Positions 10,487-21,717 of a stretch of 64,000 nucleotides of DNA are shown here, piece after piece. Below the pieces are notes generated by a model, which saw only the letters and a program-made list of their open reading frames with translations, was not told the DNA's origin and searched no databases. Both the position numbers and the translations under genes were made by a program. Origin of the DNA: Dipteris shenzhenensis (lineage: Eukaryota; Polypodiophyta; Polypodiopsida; Gleicheniales); assembly GCA_047967505.1 (NCBI GenBank), contig CM106541.1. The stretch is one strand, 5' to 3'. The number at the start of each line of letters is the position of its first letter. The first letter of the stretch is position 1.

Positions 10487-11333
10487 CCTTTGATCCCCCT
10501 TGAGCCCATTTCTGCCACATCATCATCTTCTTCTTCATCTTCTTCTTCTCCATTTTCCTCTTTCTTCCCAAAATCTTTGAGAGCTTGGTTCTCCATCTAC
10601 AAACAGCCATTGCCCAAACCCTCTGAGCTGGAAACTCCTCTAGTATGGGCGAACTTCCACCTGCAAGAAATTGAAGAAAAAACGTCTGTGGTGGCTGCCA
10701 TTCTCCAAACAGCGAATTTCTTCTGTTGCTCAATACTCCCTGCATACTCCGCCATTGCCTGAGCCCTCTTAGGAGTAGATGGGCGACCTCAAGACGAAGA
10801 TTTTGAGCCATTTTTCAAGTCATTTGGTTGAGTAACGAGGGAGAAATCATCAAAACTCAGTTTCAGACTGTAGCAACTCTCCCGGGCAAAAGTGCGCACC
10901 ATTTCGTCCAACCTCTGTGCTGGACCTTCTCTGGTATATGAGCTTTCTTTTGCTTCAGAAAGCCCTCTTTTCCTTGCTTTGAAGAGTGAGCTACAAGCCC
11001 TCCAAGTTCAGCTTTTCAGTTTTGACAGTTTTGGACAAGTTTTTGAAGATGATGCTACATAAAATGCTACTCTAGCATTTCTGGTTTTTTGAAGCTTTCA
11101 ATAACTTCAGTACAAGTGTGGATTCAGTTTTGTTTTGACTTGCTAGACCTGGTTTTGATTGGAAAGTGCTTATTTCACTCACTTCTATGAAGCATGTAAA
11201 AGGAAGCATCATTGTTTGAAATCTAGTCACTACTATTTGCTACATTAAATGCTTATATTTTGAAGCATTTCAGTTGTTATTCTAAGCCCTGTAAGAGAGA
11301 AGACACTACCCAATACTTGGGTTAGAGCCTCTC

Positions 11334-11735
11334 ATGGCTTGCTTATGCAAAATATGTGAAAAGCCAAAACATAAAGCAATGTCTTGTTATGCTACAAAGG
11401 ATGAAAATGCCAACCTGACTTCCTTGTTGAAGATTGCCAAAACAATGGTTGCCAAAAAGGAAGCAACTACAGAGATCTACCCTCTCATGGCATTTTTATT
11501 TGACTCCAAGTACAAGAAAAAGATGAAGGTCAGACACCTAAGATATGCTTCTCTACACAACTATGGAGATGACAAGATAATTGTTCTCATGAAGGATATG
11601 ACTTTCAGATCCACTTGTTCTATCATAGCACCATCTTATAAGGCACTAGACACTGCCCATGTGGTAAGACCTTGCCTTGACATGGATATTTTGCCTCCAC
11701 AAGATGAGGCATCCCATGAAGATTATGCATTTTAA
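11334..11735 (+). CDS. Gag-like protein of F1, shortened
   Basis: A frame of 133 codons begins MACLCKICEKPKHKAMSC, giving one CCHC zinc knuckle (C-x2-C-x4-H-x4-C) right at the start, and ends LPPQDEASHEDYAF. The tail matches the last codons of the gag in G and F2, so this is the C-terminal part of the same gag. The UBN2 region is not recognisable upstream; the 10487-11333 stretch looks like leader and decayed gag. Whether the ATG at 11334 is used is unknown. Because the LTRs are young, the element moved recently in this shortened form. Confidence 0.6.
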   Translation: MACLCKICEKPKHKAMSCYATKDENANLTSLLKIAKTMVAKKEATTEIYPLMAFLFDSKYKKKMKVRHLRYASLHNYGDDKIIVLMKDMTFRSTCSIIAPSYKALDTAHVVRPCLDMDILPPQDEASHEDYAF

Positions 11736-11989
11736 ATCATCTCTATGTATGCTCCAGATCTCTCTTTTATGTCAAGGTACTCAGCCTGGATAGTCCTCCA
11801 AAATGAATGAAATAAACTATTGTGTTTTTGTGTGTTTTGTAAACACCTCTGGTCACCTTATGATGTAGGCCATGTGTATGTTTTGTTCCATGGTACCTCC
11901 TACAGACATTGTGTGCATGTACATGTACGAGAGATAACCATTGGAAGGTCTGTTTGTATCCCTTTCTGTTTACCTTACACCCAAGGGAA

Positions 11990-12109
11990 CCCTTGCTAGC
12001 ATGAGAACCTAGCCATAGATTTATCCTTGACCACCATGAGATGGCATGAGAAACTATGAGACTAGATGTATCCTTGACATAGCCTGAGGCATTTCCTTGA
12101 GGGGGGGTT
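11990..12109 (+). promoter_or_regulatory. Conserved 3' untranslated segment and polypurine tract of F1
   Basis: It closely matches 4830-4936 (G) and 18440-18555 (F2) and ends in GAGGGGGGGTTT before the LTR at 12110. Confidence 0.8.
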
Positions 12110-12398
12110 TGTTGGGATATCTCAAGGTGTATGCCTCAGGCACACCTTATGTTTCTATGTGTGAGTGCTAGAGGCACAGTTAGGTGCCCACAAGCACAGT
12201 TAGGTGGTGGAAAAGCCACATAGGATGATTGAGTGAATCTAGGAGCAGATTGAGGAGATGATTGTGGAGCTTTGAGGTCATCAGTGATGTCAGTGACCTT
12301 GTATGAGGTGCCTACTTAAGGACCTCTTTCTTCTTCATTCTATAAGCAAGTATTCTGAGTTTGTGTCCACTCTACTCTTTCTTTTCAGTATTCCAACA
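12110..12398 (+). repeat. 3' LTR of F1
   Basis: Directly follows the polypurine tract and ends CCAACA at 12398. It looks identical to 10186-10474. Confidence 0.95.
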
Positions 12399-12403
12399 TA
12401 TAT

Positions 12404-13275
12404 ATATATATATATATAAAAGATAGAGGAGAAAGAAAGAATGAAAGTTTATTGAAGTCTTCGGAAGACCGATGGGTCTATGAACTATGAAAAACCTGAT
12501 ACAATGAGTTGTGGTAGTGGAGCTACTAAACGAGCATCCATACTGACTAAGATGTCTATGACGAACTAGAGACTGGGTCTCATCATCTATTGAGTTTAAT
12601 AAAATTTAAGGCTTCATTTATAAATCTCAAACTGTGAGGAATTTTAAGAAAATTTGCAAACAACCTCTCTCTCTCTCTTTGCAAATCATTCTAACTTTCC
12701 TATACACGGGCTTCCATCAAAGGTGTGGCAAATTAATCATTCATTCATCCTTTGACAGAACCAATTGAAGGCAGTGCTCACGAGTACTTGTACTCACTTG
12801 TTTGCCTCTACTCTTCTACTCTAGTCAAAGGCAAAAAATTCCCGTGCTCGTATTGCCAGAATGGAGGATGATTCCGGCTCGCCAGGATCTCCTCCCCTGT
12901 GACAGATTTCTCCGTCTCCTCTTTCAGAGTTGCCTGAAGTCTTAACGATGAACATATACCCAGGCGTACATCTCGTGACACAACCATAATGAAACTATGC
13001 AGCGTGAGACTGAGAGTCTTTACATGGGTAATTACATGTTATAGAACCGAATAAGGGCCGACGACACCCAATTCCAAAAATCACGAGTCTGAACTAAATG
13101 ACTTAATTGTGTCACGAATGTGAACCGAACGATTTGCACAACTAAGGGTGTTGATTGGTTAGCCTGACGAGTCCGTTGTGGATCTTAACATTAGACAAAC
13201 CCAAGCTCTCCAAATTTCAAGCATAAGATTACCAAGGAGTCGCAATGGACCGTTCAATTACGTTGGGTTAAAGGT
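12404..13275. other. No gene seen
   Basis: A short TA run continues from the insertion site of F1. The rest is unique-looking sequence with no domain or element end. It may hold the former 5' region of the PPR pseudogene downstream. Confidence 0.4.
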
Positions 13276-14275
13276 ATGCTAAATGTCAAAGCATCCCATG
13301 GTCAGGCCCAAGATTGTCGCTTAGAGGAGTGGTGTGGCAAGGCCAACTTCAGGTCTAGAACACAGATGAAGGTATCTAAAGCACAAGGACAGAGAGAGAA
13401 GAGCGGCTGGGAAATGCTCAGCTTAGAGGAGGCGCTCACGACTATGGAACAGATGCCCCAGCTGCCTTCAGCTCAAAACCTTACGTGCATCTTGCAGAAG
13501 TGCAGAACAAAAAAAAATCTAGCGAATGCCAAATGCTTGTATGCCTACATGTGCAGAAGGGGGCTGGAAGATCATAGTTCCCTTGGGAACTACCTCGTCC
13601 CCATGTTAGTCGAAGTTGGAAGCATGTGCGATGCTCAGCAGGTTTTTAACACGTTGATTGATCGCAATGTATATTCTTGGATGTCTCTGATCATGGGTTA
13701 TATTGAAGGTGGGGAGTCACAACATGCCCTGGACCTTTACCAAAAAATGCAAGAGGATTCTGTACATCCTAGCAAGTATACCTTTGTGCCCTTATTGAAG
13801 GCTTGTGCTAGATTGAAAGATGCAAAAAGAGGCGGAGAGATACACGCAGCGATTGCTAGAGAAAGGGGCTAGAAAGGGATCTTTTTGTATGTATGCCAAC
13901 AAATCTGGCTCGCTTGCAAAAGCACAAGAAGCATTTGACAAGTTGCAAGTCCCAAACGAGGTCTCATGGACTGCACTAATTGCAGGATATGCCGATCATG
14001 GACATGGTGAGGAAGCCCTGAACTGTTTCATACAGATGCAACTGTAGGGTCTCGCTCCAGATGTTGTCACATTTGTTTGCAGCTTGAAAGCTTGTGGTTG
14101 CATAGGAGCCATAGTCAAGGGCCGAGAAATACATGCTGAGATTGCTAGAAAGGGGCTTGAAAGATATCTTTTTATTGGCAACACTTTGGTGGATATGTAT
14201 GCCAAATGTGGCTTGCTTGCAAAAGCACGGAAAGCATTTGACAAGCTGTCAGCTCAAGACGTAGTCTCGTGGAAT
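13276..14275 (+). pseudogene. PLS-type pentatricopeptide repeat protein, broken and truncated
   Basis: PPR proteins bind organelle RNA for editing, splicing or stability. The first frame (13276-13872) gives a leader ending SLEEALTTMEQMPQLPSAQN, then repeats with phrases such as NVYSWMSLIMGYIEGG and LLKACARLKDAKRGGEIHA. A frameshift near 13865 moves to a second frame: PNEVSWTALIAGYADHGHGE, a TAG at 14045, then SLKACGCIGAIVKGREIHAE and LVDMYAKCGLLAKARKAF. About four to five repeats remain. The frame runs into LINE sequence after DVVSWNT (about 14275). No E or DYW editing domain follows. Either the LINE cut the gene or a truncated retrocopy was hit. Confidence 0.85.
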
Positions 14276-16810
14276 ACCTATGACAGAGTAGATTGGGGTT
14301 TTCTTGAGGGCATTCTTTTACGATTTGGATTTTCAAATGCATGGATTAGAAGGGTGGCCTCCCTTTACAAATCAGCCCACAGCCAGCAGGTTTTGATTGG
14401 AGGGGTAAGGGGTGACAGGTTTCAGATTTCTAGATCAGTTCGTCAGGGATGCCCTTTAGCCCCTTTCCTCTTTTTTTTTGTGGCAGAAGCTATGAGTATC
14501 TTCCTTAGATCTCAGGCTGAGAGCTTTATGGGTTGAGATTGCTCTTGAGACAGGAGCAGAAGCTTCTTGACTGTGAGTTGGCTGATGACATTGCTATTTT
14601 TATTGAGGCCTCATCGCAGTCACTTGATTCTTTCCGGACAGCCTTGGATATTTTTTGCTCAGCTGCATTAACTGGCATAAATCCTTTGGCTTTTGGATTA
14701 GTGATGAGGACACTCTAGGATGGGGAGTTGACATTGTCTTTTCTTGGATTCAGAGGGGTGTTCCTGTCAGATATTTGGGATGCCAGGTAGGATTGGGCAT
14801 CTCTCCAGCACAGCAGTTTGCCCCAGTACTAGAAAGTATAAGAAAAAATCTCCTTTTTTGGAGCTTAGCCAAACTCGACCTTGCCTCTAGAGTTGTGGTA
14901 GTGAACCAGGTTCTCTTGGCCACTGCCTGGTTTGTGTGTTCTTGCTGGTGCCGGCGGTCTAGGGATTGCATCACTTAGCTAATTAGACTAGTTAGGAATT
15001 TTTTATGGAGTGGACTTGATGGCATGGTAGATGTTGCAGTGAGGGTGGCCTGGGAGACCATTATTCTCCCTACATGGGAAGGGGGCCTTAATATCATTGA
15101 CCCAGACTTGCAGTGCAGGGCATTGCTTTGTAAGGTGGTGGTGAGGGGACTCATGCTTGGGCAGGAACCTTGGAAGGATTTATTTTTTGGACGCATTCAG
15201 GCTTGCACACCTACCTTGGGAGATGATTGGGTGGACAGCCCTTGCTGGATTTTTACTTCTGCCTCTCTTCGGCCCTCTACCCTTGAAGAGATTGATAGGT
15301 AGCCGATCATTTAGAACGATAGTATACTTGATGAGCATGGCAGACCACTGGGAACTTTCCATTATATGTAGTGGTCTAGATGGGAGAGAGGCCCCGCCTA
15401 CACAGTAGGCACTTGGAAGGCTTTTATTAGGCTACCTGAGGATCAGAGGCTACAGTCCATGAGTCACCTCAGAGGGGTAGCACGCAGGATTTAGCAGATA
15501 GATGTAGCCATCCCGGTGGAATGGATAGTTGAGATGCCTATTACTTCTACCACTTGGATGGGAGCTTTTTCGAGGATAGCAATTCCTCTACAGGTGATCG
15601 CTCTTCGAGATCTTAGGAAAGATGCTCTAGTCTTTGACATTGGGGATGGAGGTATACTCTCTAGATCCACGGATGATATTCTTCTAGAGGTTGCCTTTCA
15701 GCCTGTCAGGATTGCTGGTTTTGTGGACCATTGAGTGGGCTTGCAGTGGTACTTAGACCCCGACCCTCTACTCTTGGCCCTGGGATCCTGGAGGTTGTGG
15801 TTATATGGAGGTGCACCTATCAGGTGCTTGCAGTGGCACCCAGGAGAGTGGGAGTGGATAGATCATGGGCACCGAGAGAGGGGGATTCCCTTCTTTCATT
15901 TCACGGTTGGTAATGCTAGGAGATTTCACTTAAGCAGTAGAGGTTGTATTCCCTCCAGAGCCCCCCATTGAGATAGCTTCTTCATCACCGTAGATTTGTG
16001 TAGGAATTTCTGGAGGAGGCTCTGGAATTCCCTCAGAAATAGAAAGATCACTCTTTTCTTTTGGCTTTCTATTCATGGAGGGATTGCAGTGAACTTGTGG
16101 AGATCATGATTTGGGGCTGATCCCACTTGCCCTCGCAGTCATTCTGTAGAGGAGTCAGTGCGACATTGCCTTTGGGATTGTAATCAAGCAAGAATTATTT
16201 GGAAAGGAGTTGCTCGGATACTCAGCATTTTTCATACTTCCCCTTTCTTCGTGACTTGGGGTTCGGTCGCATGGTTATCCCTTACTGGGCCCTAAGTGTT
16301 TTATGAGGGTGAGCCTTCTTCTTGGGCACTCTCGATCCGTCGACAGGTGATAGAGCCCTGCTCTCTTCAGGATGTACCACATATTCCTTTCAGAGCTTCA
16401 CATGTTTCAATGGACACCTCTTGGGAGATTTTGGCTAGCATTTCCTCTTGGCACATTTGGAGAGCGAGATGCACAAAGGCCTTGGATGACACCCAGATAC
16501 ACCCATCACAGGTGTTCACGGGTATTTGGAGTGACATGGTTCACACTTTGATAGCCATATGGGCTAGCATGCAGGGCCCTTCACGGGCAGCCTCTTCTAG
16601 GAGGACTGTATTTCTTTGAGTTTGGAGGGGTTCTCCCTTTTTCTCGGAGGTTGCTACCGGATTGAGATGGCACTATCAGCCCCAATCCTTTCTTTTTTGC
16701 TCTTGAGCTTTTCATGCATTGCATGGTGTATCCCGTATTCCCGTATGGAGCTTGCTCTAACGATTTTCTTTAATACTTAATAGAAGTCTCTTTTTTGCAA
16801 ACAAAAAAAT
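14276..16810 (+). mobile_element. LINE (non-LTR retrotransposon), 5'-truncated, broken ORF2
   Basis: The insert begins inside reverse transcriptase (YDRVDWGFLEG), as expected of a 5'-truncated LINE. RT motifs include ISRSVRQGCPLAP (about 14430) and LADDIAIF (about 14577; the usual F/YADD has become LADD). Later frames give PVRYLGCQVGLGIS, RVVVVNQVLLAT and VAWETIILPTWEGGLN, typical of the plant LINE thumb region. A zf-RVT-like segment follows (about 16010-16200: ITLFFW, HCLWDC). At least five frame changes are needed. The 3' end is marked by an A-rich tail near 16797-16810. Confidence 0.85.
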
Positions 16811-17186
16811 ATTCATTGGTTGCAGACCTTGCCAAAGGAAGGACGGGTTAAAACAGACCCTCAAAGCATGGTGCCTGGAAGACTCCAGGTTGTTCACTCA
16901 TTATGAGGGGGACAACTGGAAGATTGTGACGGCTGGATTGCTCGAGTTCGAAGGCGAGAAGGTGACTGAAGGAGGTGGTGCCAGGAGGTGCTACCAAAGA
17001 TGAACTTTTGTACCAGGATGGTGTGCGGAAGCGAAACCAGACTTGGTGGAGCAGGAGCCACTGGATGAAAAGCCAGGAAAAGATTTTGACATCGAAAAGT
17101 TCCAGAGGACTACTATGACCAGGGAGTTACTGGAGCATCGTCATCAACGTGTTGGCATTGGGCCGAGATGTGTTAGTGAGAGGGGG
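16811..17186 (+). other. Interior remnant of element H with polypurine tract
   Basis: Short broken frames without a recognised domain lead into AGTGAGAGGGGG (17175-17186), directly followed by TGTTGG. That is the usual boundary between an LTR element's interior and its 3' LTR. Confidence 0.5.
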
Positions 17187-17198
17187 TGTTGGAAAGGT

Positions 17199-17487
17199 TG
17201 ATGGGATATCTCAAGGTGTATGCCCCAGGCACACCTTGGTTTCTATGTGTGTGTGCTAGAGGCACAGTTAGGTGCCCATAAGCACTGTTAGCTGGTGGTA
17301 GAAGCCACATAGGATGATTGAGAGAATCTAGGAGCAGATTGAGGAGATGATTGTGGAGCTCAGAGGTCATCAGTGATGTCAGTGATCATGTAAGAGGTGC
17401 GTACTTAAGGACCTCACCTTTCTTCATTCCGTAAGCAAGAATTCTCAGTTTGTGTTCACTCCATGCTTTCCTTTCAGTTTACCAACA
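17199..17487 (+). repeat. 5' LTR of F2
   Basis: Starts TGATGGGATATC (the usual TGTT is TGAT here) and ends CCAACA. It is followed by TGGTATCTGAGC (17488-17499), a primer site with one change from TGGTATCAGAGC. Confidence 0.92.
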
Positions 17488-18101
17488 TGGTATCTGAGCA
17501 CTTTGATCCTCCTTGAGCCCACTTGTGCCACATCATCTTCTTCTTCTTCATCTTCACCATTTCTTCCCTTTCTTCCCAAATCTTGCTAAAGCTTGTTCTC
17601 CCTCAGTTCTCCGCCATTCTCCAAGCCCTTCCTGTTGGAGATACCCCTCGTTTGGGCAAACTTCCACCTGCAAGCAATTGAAGAAAAGACATCTCTGCTG
17701 GTCGCCATTCCCCAAACAACACATTTTTTTGTCATTTTTTTGTTGCAAAATACACCCTGCCTGCTGCACCATTGCTCGATCCCTCTTAGGAGTAGATGAA
17801 CGACCTCAAGACAAACATTTTGAGTCACTTTGTAGCCCATTTGGTTTAGTAACGAAGGAGAAAACGTCAAAACACAGGTTCAACTTGCAGCAACTCCCCC
17901 GAGCAATATCGCACGCCATTTCACCCAACCTCTATGCTGGATCTTCTCTAGTATATGAGCTTTCTTTTGCTTCAGAAAGCCCTCTTTTATTTGCTTTAAA
18001 GAGTGAGATACAAGCCCTCCAAGTTCAGGCCTATGTTTTGGACAGTTTTGACAAGGTTATGAGTTTGATGCTACATTAGATGCTACTTTAGCATTTCTGA
18101 G

Positions 18102-18170
18102 ACTGCCAATCTACTTTCAGTTGATGTGCCTCCACAAGATGAGGCATCCTATGAAGATTATGCTTTTTGA
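18102..18170 (+). pseudogene. Gag C-terminal tail of F2
   Basis: The frame reads TANLLSVDVPPQDEASYEDYAF and a TGA. It matches the gag end of G (TANLLSFDESPHDEDYAF) and of F1 (PPQDEASHEDYAF). Nothing else of gag is left, so no protein is likely. Confidence 0.75.
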
Positions 18171-18555
18171 ATCATCTCCATATATGCTCCAGATCTCTCT
18201 TTTATGTTGAGTCAAGGTACTCAGCCTGGATAGTCCTCCAAAATGAATGAACTAAACTATTGTGTGTTTTGTAAACACCTCTGGTCACCATATGATGTAG
18301 GCCATGTGTATGTGTTTTTTGCTCCATGGTACCTCCTGCAGGCATTGTGTGCATGTACATGCAGGGGAGATAACCATTGGAAGGTCTTTTGTATCCCTTT
18401 TGTTTACTTCACACCCTTGGGAACCCCTTGCTAGCATGCTCCTAGCATGAGAACCTAGCCATAGATTTATCCTTGACCACCATGAGATAGCATGAGAAAC
18501 TACGAGACTAGATGTATCCTTGACATAGCCTGAGGCATTCCCTTGAGGGGGGGTA

Positions 18556-18844
18556 TGATGGGATATCTCAAGGTGTATGCCCCAGGCACACCTTGGTTTC
18601 TATGTGTGTGTGCTAGAGGCACAGTTAGGTGCCCATAAGCACTGTTAGGTGGCGGTAGAAGCCACATAGGATGATTGAGAGAATCTAGGAGCAGATTGAG
18701 GAGATGATTGTGGAGCTCAGAGGTCATCAATGATGTCAGTGATCATGTAAGAGGTGCCTACTTAAGGACCTCACCTTTCTTCATTCCATAAGCAAGAATT
18801 CTCAGTTTGTGTTCACTCCATGCTTTCCTTTCAGTTTACCAACA
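18556..18844 (+). repeat. 3' LTR of F2
   Basis: Preceded by CTTGAGGGGGGGTA and ending CCAACA before the target duplication AAGGT. Confidence 0.92.
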
Positions 18845-19939
18845 AAGGTCACCTCCCCATCTATAAGCCCCCATATGAGGAGAGCATGGGGGAGGGAGAC
18901 CTACGGTAGGATGTGCCCAAGAGAAAAAGAGAGAGAGGGGGGGCTGCCACATGGGCAGCACCTCACAAGAGAAGAAGGCTGCAATAGATGGCACGAATTA
19001 CAGTGCAGACTGGAGCGGGCCTACAAGAGGGCAGATCTGGAGCAGCAAAAGTGCCTAGGATGAGAAAGGCTATGAGCAGGTTAAAGGGCCTGCAAGAAGG
19101 CCTGGCAGCAGCACAAGTGTTGCAGGGAAGGGAGGGGCTGCAATGGGCAGCACCTTGCCCTTATATAGGGCCAGGAAACTGATCGACCACATAGGCCAAC
19201 CCACAGCCCCATGCATAGAGGGGAGTGGGAGGGGGCTGGCACACAAAGCAAGGGGGCATGGGCCCCCACTTAAAGGCAGGGAACACACAGCCCTAGAGAA
19301 GTGTCCATAGCCCAATAAATAGGGGCTTGTGGGGTCGGTTCTATGGTAGACTGGTGGGCCATGTTAGGGCAGGCCAGTCGGCTACTGAAAGGGGCCCTAG
19401 ATGCCTATATAAAGACCCTTTGGAGGGGCATAATTCATTCAGCAGTGCAGCTTCCAGTAGAGTAGAAAGGAGCAGCAGAGCACCACCCTTAGGGCCTACA
19501 TCCAGAAGCTAAAGGAGTACTAGTGTTGCTACAGACTTAGCTCAAGTGTGAGGCTGAGACTTTGGTTGTCTTCTAGGGCAGCAAGGAGCTGAGGTCAAAG
19601 GATGGAGAGTCCACATAAGCTCGAGGTGGAGCACGCGGGCTCGAGTCTAGAGATAACTGGCTGATAGGAGAAGGACCTTGTGGTAAGATCAGAGGACCAC
19701 ACCATTGGTGGGACTCTGGATCTATATCTTTTGTATTGTGTCCATAGTTTTGGACGGAAATATATTTTGGTGGTTTCTCTATCTGGCTGGTTCATTGTCT
19801 ATTGATGAGTCTGCACATCTATGTGATGCACATTAAGTAAAGAAGTTTGTGATTCCACACCCCACACCACACTGTGTGAGCTCCTGGGCATTACTATAAG
19901 TCTTTCGCTATGTGTACCCTCTGTTGGGTCCTTTTTAAC

Positions 19940-21717
19940 AGATATAGCACCTTGACCAAGGAAAAATGCATATCCCTGTGTTGATCTCCTGGTCTCATGA
20001 TCTCCGGCATAGTCACTGTCACAGTATCCATGCAACTGTGGACGACTTCCTCTGTATTCTATCCCAAATTGTCTTGTACCTCTGATGTATCTCAAGACTC
20101 TTTTGGCTGCATTCTAGTGAGACTGTTATAAATTGTGCTAGAGAGCTTACTACATAATAAATATCTGGTCGAGTGATAGTCAGATATATAAGAGATCCAA
20201 TGAGCTGCATGTAGTACCTGTCATTGATTGTAGGCTTTTCTGAATCTTTAGTAAGTTTCAAACTCTGTTCCATGGGAGTGGCTGCAATCTTGCAATCTGC
20301 CATATGAAACTTCTTCAAGAGACTATCAACATACTTGAGCTGACTCATGAATGTGCTATCTGAATCTCTCCAGAACTCAATTCCAAGACAATCGTGCATA
20401 AGTCCAAGATCTTTCATGTCGAACTCTGCAGATAAGTCTTGTTTTAGTTTTCTGATGAAGCTGTCCTTGCTTCCTGTCACAATCAGATCATCTACGTACA
20501 AAAGTGCAATAGTAATGTCTTCCCCTTGAACTTTATAGTAGAGAGTATGATCTGTATTGGATTTCATGTATCCCAGATCAGCAAAATACTTGTCAATTCT
20601 GCTATACCAACTTCTGGGTGCTTGCTTTAAGCCGTAGAGACTCTTCTTGAGATGGCAAACCTTATTCTCCTTTCCTCGTGCAACATAACCTGCTGGTTGT
20701 TGCATATAGACTTCCTCGTCTAGAGAAATGCATTCTTGACATTGAGCTAGTACACATTCCATCTGCTGAGTGTCGCTAGTGATATCAAGAACCGTATGGA
20801 ATCCATCTTTGCTACTGGAGCATAAGTCTCATCATAATCTTGACCATATTGTTGTGCAAATTCTTTACCCATTTGTTCGCTATGGCCTTCTTTCCACCAA
20901 GCATCCGTTTCTTCATTCATAGCAGTTTGCCATTCTGGTTTGCTTATTGCATCTTCAAAGTACACTGGCTCTTCTGTAGCCATGATGGTAGTCATAAGAG
21001 CATAGTTGGTGGTTTTCACCTGAATTGCTTTGCCTTTCTGAGTATATGTCAATCTGGCTGGAGGTTTGCTCTCCCTAGTAGACCGTTTGAGCTGCTGTGG
21101 CTTTGCTTGAGGTGTTGCTGGCAATTCTTGCTCTTCTTCATCAACCTGTTCTGTAGATGACTATGAAGTCGATGCATCTATCTCCTATGTAGGTGAGGTT
21201 TTCCATTCTGATTCCTCACTCATCAAAGATTACATCTCTGGAGATAATGACCTTGTGGTTGATGGGATCATACAATTTGTATCAGTGTGAGAATCTTGGA
21301 TGTGTTCTTGGACTTGTAGAGAGCTGCAAACATATCCCATGCTTCTTTGGATGTCTTGACTATGTTGAGCTGTCCTAGCATGACATCTTGCACATTCTGC
21401 TTGATCAGATGGTAGGCGTACTTGTCTTTCTTATCCCATTCTGCCTGAGCTCGAGCAATGGCAGGATTTGCTACAGGTGCAAAAGCTGTTTGTGTAGCTG
21501 AAGATCCCATTGTAGATCCCGCTGTTGGTGTTGTGACAACTGGTGGAGTAGAGCTACTGGTGGTTGGATCATCCAATGGTCTAGGTGTAGATCCGTTGAC
21601 ATACTCCCATTTGTCCTAAAGTACAAGAATGGTCGCCATTCAGTATTTCCATGTATCATAATTGGAGTTGTCTAACTTAGCAAATGCCTTTAGATTGAGG
21701 TTGCTAGTCGTAGACAT
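19940..21717 (-). pseudogene. copia-C polyprotein, minus copy, internally deleted
   Basis: It runs from an ATG at 21717 leftwards. Gag is present up to about SKNTSKILTL (21290) and is then fused to the integrase C-terminus (VIISRDVIFDE). Compared with the plus copy (52434-56195), about 1.5 kb holding zinc knuckle, protease and integrase core is gone. RT covers about 21000-20150 with LYGLKQAP and LLYVDDLIVTG, but the segment between TAMNEE and FAQQYGQDYDE is shortened and frames change at least twice. RNase H (about 20095-19940) ends after FFLGQGAIS; the sequence further left is too diverged to assign. No 3' LTR is found. Confidence 0.85.

Larger units (their letters stand above)
10186..12398 (+). 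mobile_element. Gag-only LTR element F1, complete
   Basis: Two 289-bp LTRs (10186-10474, 12110-12398) look identical base for base. They enclose a tRNA-Met primer site, a leader, a short gag-like frame (11334-11735), a 3' untranslated segment and a polypurine tract. TATAT precedes the element (10181-10185) and follows it (12399-12403), a fitting 5-bp target duplication, although the target is itself TA-rich. There is no pol. Total length is 2,213 bp. Identical LTRs indicate very recent insertion by enzymes supplied in trans. Confidence 0.88.
17199..18844 (+). mobile_element. Gag-only LTR element F2
   Basis: Two 289-bp LTRs (17199-17487 and 18556-18844) differ at about five positions by eye. 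The 5-bp target duplication AAGGT (17194-17198 and 18845-18849) is perfect. The interior keeps the primer site, the leader also found in F1, and only the last 22 or so gag codons. Relative to F1 a block of roughly 570 bp is missing, joining leader directly to the gag tail. Length is 1,646 bp. It is older and more reduced than F1. Confidence 0.88.
17187..19795 (+). repeat. LTR H, interrupted by F2
   Basis: The LTR starts TGTTGGAAAGGT at 17187, is split at AAGGT by F2, and continues at 18850 (CACCTCCCCATCTATAAGC). Without F2 it is about 960 bp. CCTATATAAAGACC near 19404 is a good TATA box. The phrase CCCCATATGAGGAGA (near 18870) recurs at about 60452. The right end is approximate because no PBS or second copy is seen. 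Confidence 0.55.

Noticed and set aside
10379-10762. Serine-rich 127-codon frame after the F1 5' LTR
   Set aside because: It starts inside the LTR and crosses the primer site. The matching leader in F2 does not keep the frame open, so it is leader and not a gene.
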